A program made the position numbers and the translations under genes. A DNA stretch of 64,000 nt, taken from contig NZ_FRAX01000001.1 in NCBI RefSeq assembly GCF_900142465.1, forward strand, positions 310,001 through 374,000, given 5' to 3'. Below are positions 60,517-64,000 of this stretch, one piece after another. Each line of letters starts with the position of its first letter. Position 1 is the first letter of the stretch. Source of the stretch: Fibrobacter sp. UWH6. GTDB lineage: Bacteria; Fibrobacterota; Fibrobacteria; Fibrobacterales; Fibrobacteraceae. The notes below the pieces were generated by a model. It was not told the DNA's origin and made no database searches. It worked only from the letters and a program-made list of their open reading frames with translations.

Positions 60517-61227
60517 ATGAGCGCATTTGATAGTATTGTTTGCACCCAGGCTCGTCCGTTACCGGTCATTATTCTGGCTGATAATAGCGGCAGTATGGCC
60601 GATGATGGAAAGCTCGACTCGCTCAAGCATGCACTTGTTGACATGATCAAGTCATTCAAGGGTGCTTCATCCTCCAGCCTGGAAGCTGAAATCTATGTTT
60701 CAGTGGTGTCTTTCGGCAATAACAAGGCAACAATGGTCATTGAACCCAAGTCCGCAAGCGAAATTGCCGACAGCGCACCTTTGCTGGACGCAATCAATGG
60801 TATGCAGGCCAGCGGCAACACCCCCCTTGGCCTTGCCCTCACTAAGCTCGTCGACATGCTTGAACACAGGGAATCATATCCTTCCCGTGCATATCGCCCG
60901 TTCCTTGTACTTGCCTCCGACGGCATGCCCAACGATGAATGGGAAAATCCGCTTAAGCAGCTTCTTTCCGGCGAACGCGGCAAGAAGGCAACCCGTCTTG
61001 CGTTGTCCATTGGCGCCGATGCGGACGACTCTATGCTGGAAAAGTTCGTAGACAACAAGGAAATCCCGGTATTCAAGGCAACCGGAGTCGACGGAATTCG
61101 CAAGTTCTTCAAGTGCGTGACTATGTCCGCCATCAAGTCCAGCCAATCCGCCAGACCGGGCGAAATTGCTGCCGGGGAGGTCGTGAAAATCCTGGCCGAT
61201 GACGACGGTGGACTTTTCGAGGATTAG
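60517..61227 (+). CDS. TerY-like von Willebrand factor A protein
   Basis: A 236-aa VWA-domain protein. The metal-ion adhesion site is ADNSGSM (Asp22, Ser24, Ser26), with the conserved Thr in GNTPLGLAL and Asp in LVLASDGMPNDEW. It resembles TerY of tellurite-resistance gene clusters. With the next two genes it makes the VWA-phosphatase-kinase set known as the TerY-P triad, proposed to process or sense signals in stress and phage response. It is cytoplasmic; no signal peptide. The stop is three bases before the phosphatase start. Confidence 0.88.
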   Translation: MSAFDSIVCTQARPLPVIILADNSGSMADDGKLDSLKHALVDMIKSFKGASSSSLEAEIYVSVVSFGNNKATMVIEPKSASEIADSAPLLDAINGMQASGNTPLGLALTKLVDMLEHRESYPSRAYRPFLVLASDGMPNDEWENPLKQLLSGERGKKATRLALSIGADADDSMLEKFVDNKEIPVFKATGVDGIRKFFKCVTMSAIKSSQSARPGEIAAGEVVKILADDDGGLFED

Positions 61228-61230
61228 TCG

Positions 61231-61956
61231 TTGCTTTCCAAGCTTCTAGCCAAGTTTCGGTGGAAACTCCTAACCGCATCCGTGCGTGGTCCGGGGCATG
61301 TCAAGGATGACAAGCCCAATCAGGACTGCGCCTTTGTCGGTTTTGTAGGCAAGTTTCTGCTTGTGATGGTATGTGACGGTCTTGGTTCCCATTCACATAG
61401 TGACTATGGTGCGAAGATACTCTGCGGGTTGTTTCCGGAATGCTTTCTTGAGTGGAGCAAGTACAGACCTAACAAGATTGACGACCTCCTGAGACTGCTA
61501 CAGTCTCGCTGGCTGATCCGCGTGAGAAGCCTAGGCGTAGATACCTGTGGCTGCACCTGCCAACTTGCCATCCTGAACCCCAAGGGCAAGGGGTGGACTG
61601 CGCAACTGGGAGATGGAATGACCCTAGTTTGCCACGACGGTGAAATCAGCAAGTTCACCGAGGGAAAGAGTGGCTACGGGAACGAAACTGTCGCTATGGG
61701 AGATTGCAATCTTCAGCCGTACTGGAGAAAGAGCAAGGTAGACCTGTCCTCTCCGGGAGACAGGTTGCTGATAATGACCGACGGGATAAGCGAGGACATA
61801 TTGCCACAGGCAGAAGGGAAATTCGTATCCACGTTCGACCTATTTTTCGGAAAATCCCGGTCCAGTGGAGAGAACGAACTTACCAAGGAACTGATTAACT
61901 GGCCGACCCCACACCACTTAGACGACAAGACCATTGTAGCCATTGAGTATAGGTAG
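61231..61956 (+). CDS. PP2C-family protein phosphatase
   Basis: A 241-aa metal-dependent Ser/Thr phosphatase. Motifs are KPNQDCAF (the N-Q-D entry), VMVCDGLGSHSHSDYGAKIL, the LGDG element (AQLGDGMTLV), LLIMTDGISED and LDDKTIVAIEY, giving the usual Asp metal ligands. It uses TTG 61231 as start, backed by GAGG 8 bases before, within the end of the VWA gene. The partner kinase follows after three bases. Confidence 0.88.
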   Translation: MLSKLLAKFRWKLLTASVRGPGHVKDDKPNQDCAFVGFVGKFLLVMVCDGLGSHSHSDYGAKILCGLFPECFLEWSKYRPNKIDDLLRLLQSRWLIRVRSLGVDTCGCTCQLAILNPKGKGWTAQLGDGMTLVCHDGEISKFTEGKSGYGNETVAMGDCNLQPYWRKSKVDLSSPGDRLLIMTDGISEDILPQAEGKFVSTFDLFFGKSRSSGENELTKELINWPTPHHLDDKTIVAIEYR

Positions 61957-61959
61957 ATT

Positions 61960-63381
61960 ATGATTTCGATGAAGGATATTCTGGACAAGATGCTGCTCAC
62001 ACAAGTAGGGACTGAAAACTCGGAAGTCTTCAAGCTTGTCGAATGCATTGGCGAAGGTGGCCAGGGTGCGGTCTACACGACGCAAAGAAAGAACCTTCTT
62101 GTCAAACTCAGCATCGCCAAGGAAGGTGCCGATGACGTCATCAAGGCAAAGTATAGGCGCTATGGTTCGTTAAGGGGTCGTCGCGACCTTCCGCAGTATC
62201 TGGCAAAACCCCTCAGTGAAATCACCCCCGTAGTCAAGGATGGATTCATCGTCTATGGATACGTAATGGAAATGATGGAGGACATGGTTTCGCTCCATTC
62301 CCTCTTCCGCAAGAATGGCGAAGACCCCACGGCATATATAAGCCGAATGGGTGGTATCCAGCGGATGTACGTCATCCTTCGAAAGATTGCCGAAATACTG
62401 GACGGCATCCACTCTATCGGCTATGTATACGGCGACCTGAATCCCAATAACGTCTTCATCTCGAAGGACCCTGCATATACCGAGGTTCAGCTGATCGACT
62501 GCGACAACCTGATGGTTGCCGCGGACTATGATGGGTTCATCTATTACCCAGGATACGGCGCTCCGGAAATACTCAAGGGAATGGCAAGGAACAGTTCCAT
62601 TACCGATTCCTGGAGCTATGCTGTCCTTGCTTTCTACACCCTTCGACAGGCAATGCCTTTCCAGGGCAAGATGGTCATGGACGCAGGGACGATGGAACTA
62701 TCTCAGCTGGAGCGTAAGGCCGAAGCAGGAGAACTACCCTTCATCGACGAAGACCAGAACAATGCCGCCGCACATGCTCTGCCCAAGGATGTGATGGAAT
62801 CCCCGGCCTTGCAGCAGTTGTTCCAGAAGGCATTTGGCAATGACTCGTCACTGAGTTCGCGCCCCGTACTCCAGGAGTGGATCGCCGAGTTCCAGAACTG
62901 GGAGTATCGGTTTGTAAAGTGCGCCAACAAGACCTGCGGCTCTGTTTACCTGAAATACAAGGGAGTTGACAAGTGTCCATTTTGCGACGAGAAATCCATC
63001 GAGCCATTCGTCGTTTGTCGCAAGATGATTCGACACGACTTATCCTGCAGCCAGTATGACGCCCCAATTATTGCGGTCGACTCGCCCGTGAAAGTCGAAA
63101 TTTCCATTTCCGAATACAGGATGCTTCAACTGGAAGTGAGGCTGGACGCCAATTCGAAGAAAGTCTATATCAAGCAGCTTGGCGACGAGGACATTACGGT
63201 TGAATGGTCAATCAAAGCCATTGGTGCGGGAAAGAAGGTCGTTCTACGTCCCAACACCCCAATCGGTCTTTCCGTCCTAAACAAGGAAGACAACTTCCTT
63301 CAGTTTGCTGAGTACGCCTTCTGCGAAGGCAATAAGGCTCGGGGAGTTCTAAGGTTCACCTGCGGAGGCCTCAATGGTTAA
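61960..63381 (+). CDS. divergent protein kinase with zinc ribbon (triad kinase)
   Basis: A 473-aa Ser/Thr-kinase-like protein. The glycine loop GEGGQGAVY is at 31-39, followed by the ATP lysine (LLVKLS, Lys49). The catalytic loop is YGDLNPNNVFI (around 158) in place of HRDxKxxN, and the metal loop is LIDCDN in place of DFG. The Asp residues needed for phosphotransfer are kept. A zinc ribbon (CANKTC...KCPFC) follows at about 320-345, and the C-terminal 120 residues form a beta-rich domain. The last codons overlap the next gene by eight bases. Confidence 0.87.
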   Translation: MISMKDILDKMLLTQVGTENSEVFKLVECIGEGGQGAVYTTQRKNLLVKLSIAKEGADDVIKAKYRRYGSLRGRRDLPQYLAKPLSEITPVVKDGFIVYGYVMEMMEDMVSLHSLFRKNGEDPTAYISRMGGIQRMYVILRKIAEILDGIHSIGYVYGDLNPNNVFISKDPAYTEVQLIDCDNLMVAADYDGFIYYPGYGAPEILKGMARNSSITDSWSYAVLAFYTLRQAMPFQGKMVMDAGTMELSQLERKAEAGELPFIDEDQNNAAAHALPKDVMESPALQQLFQKAFGNDSSLSSRPVLQEWIAEFQNWEYRFVKCANKTCGSVYLKYKGVDKCPFCDEKSIEPFVVCRKMIRHDLSCSQYDAPIIAVDSPVKVEISISEYRMLQLEVRLDANSKKVYIKQLGDEDITVEWSIKAIGAGKKVVLRPNTPIGLSVLNKEDNFLQFAEYAFCEGNKARGVLRFTCGGLNG

Positions 63382-64000
63382 CAGCGAACTCTACAACATA
63401 GCCTGTTCCTGCGCGAACGAATCCTGCTACACTGACATCGTCTTTGACGGAGATTCGATCCAGCTAAAAAAGTTCGACATCTTGGAATACACGTCAAGTG
63501 GCGCCTTTGTCAATATCCGTGCACGGGACATAGCTCTGTGGCCGGAATCGACAAACGAGACTTTCAATGCAGATTCGCTTTACATCGTCGAATCAGCCGA
63601 GTCGGTCAATGGAAAGACCAAGGTCGAGCTGATCAACTGGACTTTTGGCGGTGAAACCATCATGGGTGCGGACGAAATCGTCCAGGATGTCGTAGTGACC
63701 GATTCACTGATGGAGAGGTTGCCCAAGAACCTGCCGGTCACCAGCGTTAACACGATGGTTTCTTGGTTGAAGACTGAATTCCTATTCGATCTGGGCAATG
63801 AAGAATCCATGTTCTTCCGTGTAGTCGGTGGAAACGGTTCCCAGGATGGTTATTGGTTGGGAAGAAACTGGCTTGCTGAAGTCGTGGAAAAAAGGATCGG
63901 ACAGACGGACTATCTAGTAGTCGAACGTCTGCTGAAATCACCGCAGAAAGCGATGAACGTACAGCGAGGCTGTGCAAAGATCCGCTTCGTCGATGAAAAG
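63374..64000 (+). CDS. unknown fourth gene of the triad operon (3' end outside)
   Basis: ATG 63374 overlaps the end of the kinase gene by eight bases and the frame is open for 209 codons to the window edge. It starts MVNSELYNIACSCANESCYT, with a small Cys cluster. Further on is a beta-rich stretch (KVELINWTFGGETIMGADEI, FFRVVGGNGSQDGYWLGRNW). I do not recognise it. Codon use matches the triad genes, so it is likely the operon's own partner or effector. Confidence 0.75.
   Translation, partial: MVNSELYNIACSCANESCYTDIVFDGDSIQLKKFDILEYTSSGAFVNIRARDIALWPESTNETFNADSLYIVESAESVNGKTKVELINWTFGGETIMGADEIVQDVVVTDSLMERLPKNLPVTSVNTMVSWLKTEFLFDLGNEESMFFRVVGGNGSQDGYWLGRNWLAEVVEKRIGQTDYLVVERLLKSPQKAMNVQRGCAKIRFVDEK

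Overview
The window looks like a chromosomal segment of a Fibrobacter-like bacterium (FCB group, Gram-negative). Supporting signs are an LptD-type LPS assembly protein, OmpA and porin-like outer-membrane proteins, a PDZ protein ending in a type IX secretion (T9SS)-like C-terminal domain, GAA/AAG-rich codon use, and promoter -10 elements of the form TAnnTTTG, several lying directly on the start codon. The genus assignment is inference from these traits, not from a database match.

Positions 1-33,100 are mostly housekeeping. On the minus strand are argC (partial), a SEC-C/YchJ protein, a TPMT-like methyltransferase, rlmN, an XRE regulator and tRNA-Arg(ACG). These are followed by PBP1A and an MMPL/RND exporter (plus), groES-groEL (minus), a porin-like barrel, an OmpA-like protein, a CvfB-like S1 protein, a DUF6434 protein, an Rpn-type nuclease/transposase, a YeiH-type transporter and a DUF5662 protein. 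A repeat-rich gap with an Rhs relic comes next. A plus-strand run then holds a metallophosphoesterase, a CcsBA-type cytochrome c assembly protein, dGTPase, a HAD phosphatase, a ZnuB-like permease, secreted proteins, lptD, maf, a RodZ-like protein and hisB, followed by two lipoproteins flanking L31. Intergenic regions carry a recurring mosaic of tiny GC-rich hairpins.

Positions about 33,400-60,200 look like an integrated element. At its left end is a minus-strand block (unknown protein, AEP-primase-like protein, unknown protein, excisionase-like HTH protein) divergent from an unknown 373-aa protein. A 0.7-kb non-coding region rich in CGTTCC hairpins and two orphan genes with GAG-biased codons follow. 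The core cargo is a complete type I BREX phage-defence operon: brxA, brxB, brxC, a GmrSD/BrxU-like DUF262-DUF1524 gene, pglX, an AlbA_2/Schlafen-like ATP-binding gene, pglZ and brxL. The brxA leader has a terminator-like hairpin, a hairpin covering the ribosome binding site and a coupled 34-codon ORF. A 27-bp direct repeat and a 10-bp tandem repeat lie between the AlbA_2 gene and pglZ. After BREX come a DUF4365 protein, a CoiA-like nuclease and a tyrosine recombinase.

Positions 60,500-64,000 hold a TerY-P-type triad (von Willebrand A protein, PP2C phosphatase, divergent protein kinase) with overlapping or nearly abutting genes. A fourth, unrecognised gene overlaps the kinase and runs off the window. 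Together the right half is a defence island with at least two signalling or nuclease systems. The most promising places for undescribed biology are the two extra genes inside BREX and their repeats, the brxA leader, the fourth triad gene, and the non-coding region with orphan genes at 37.3-39.6 kb.
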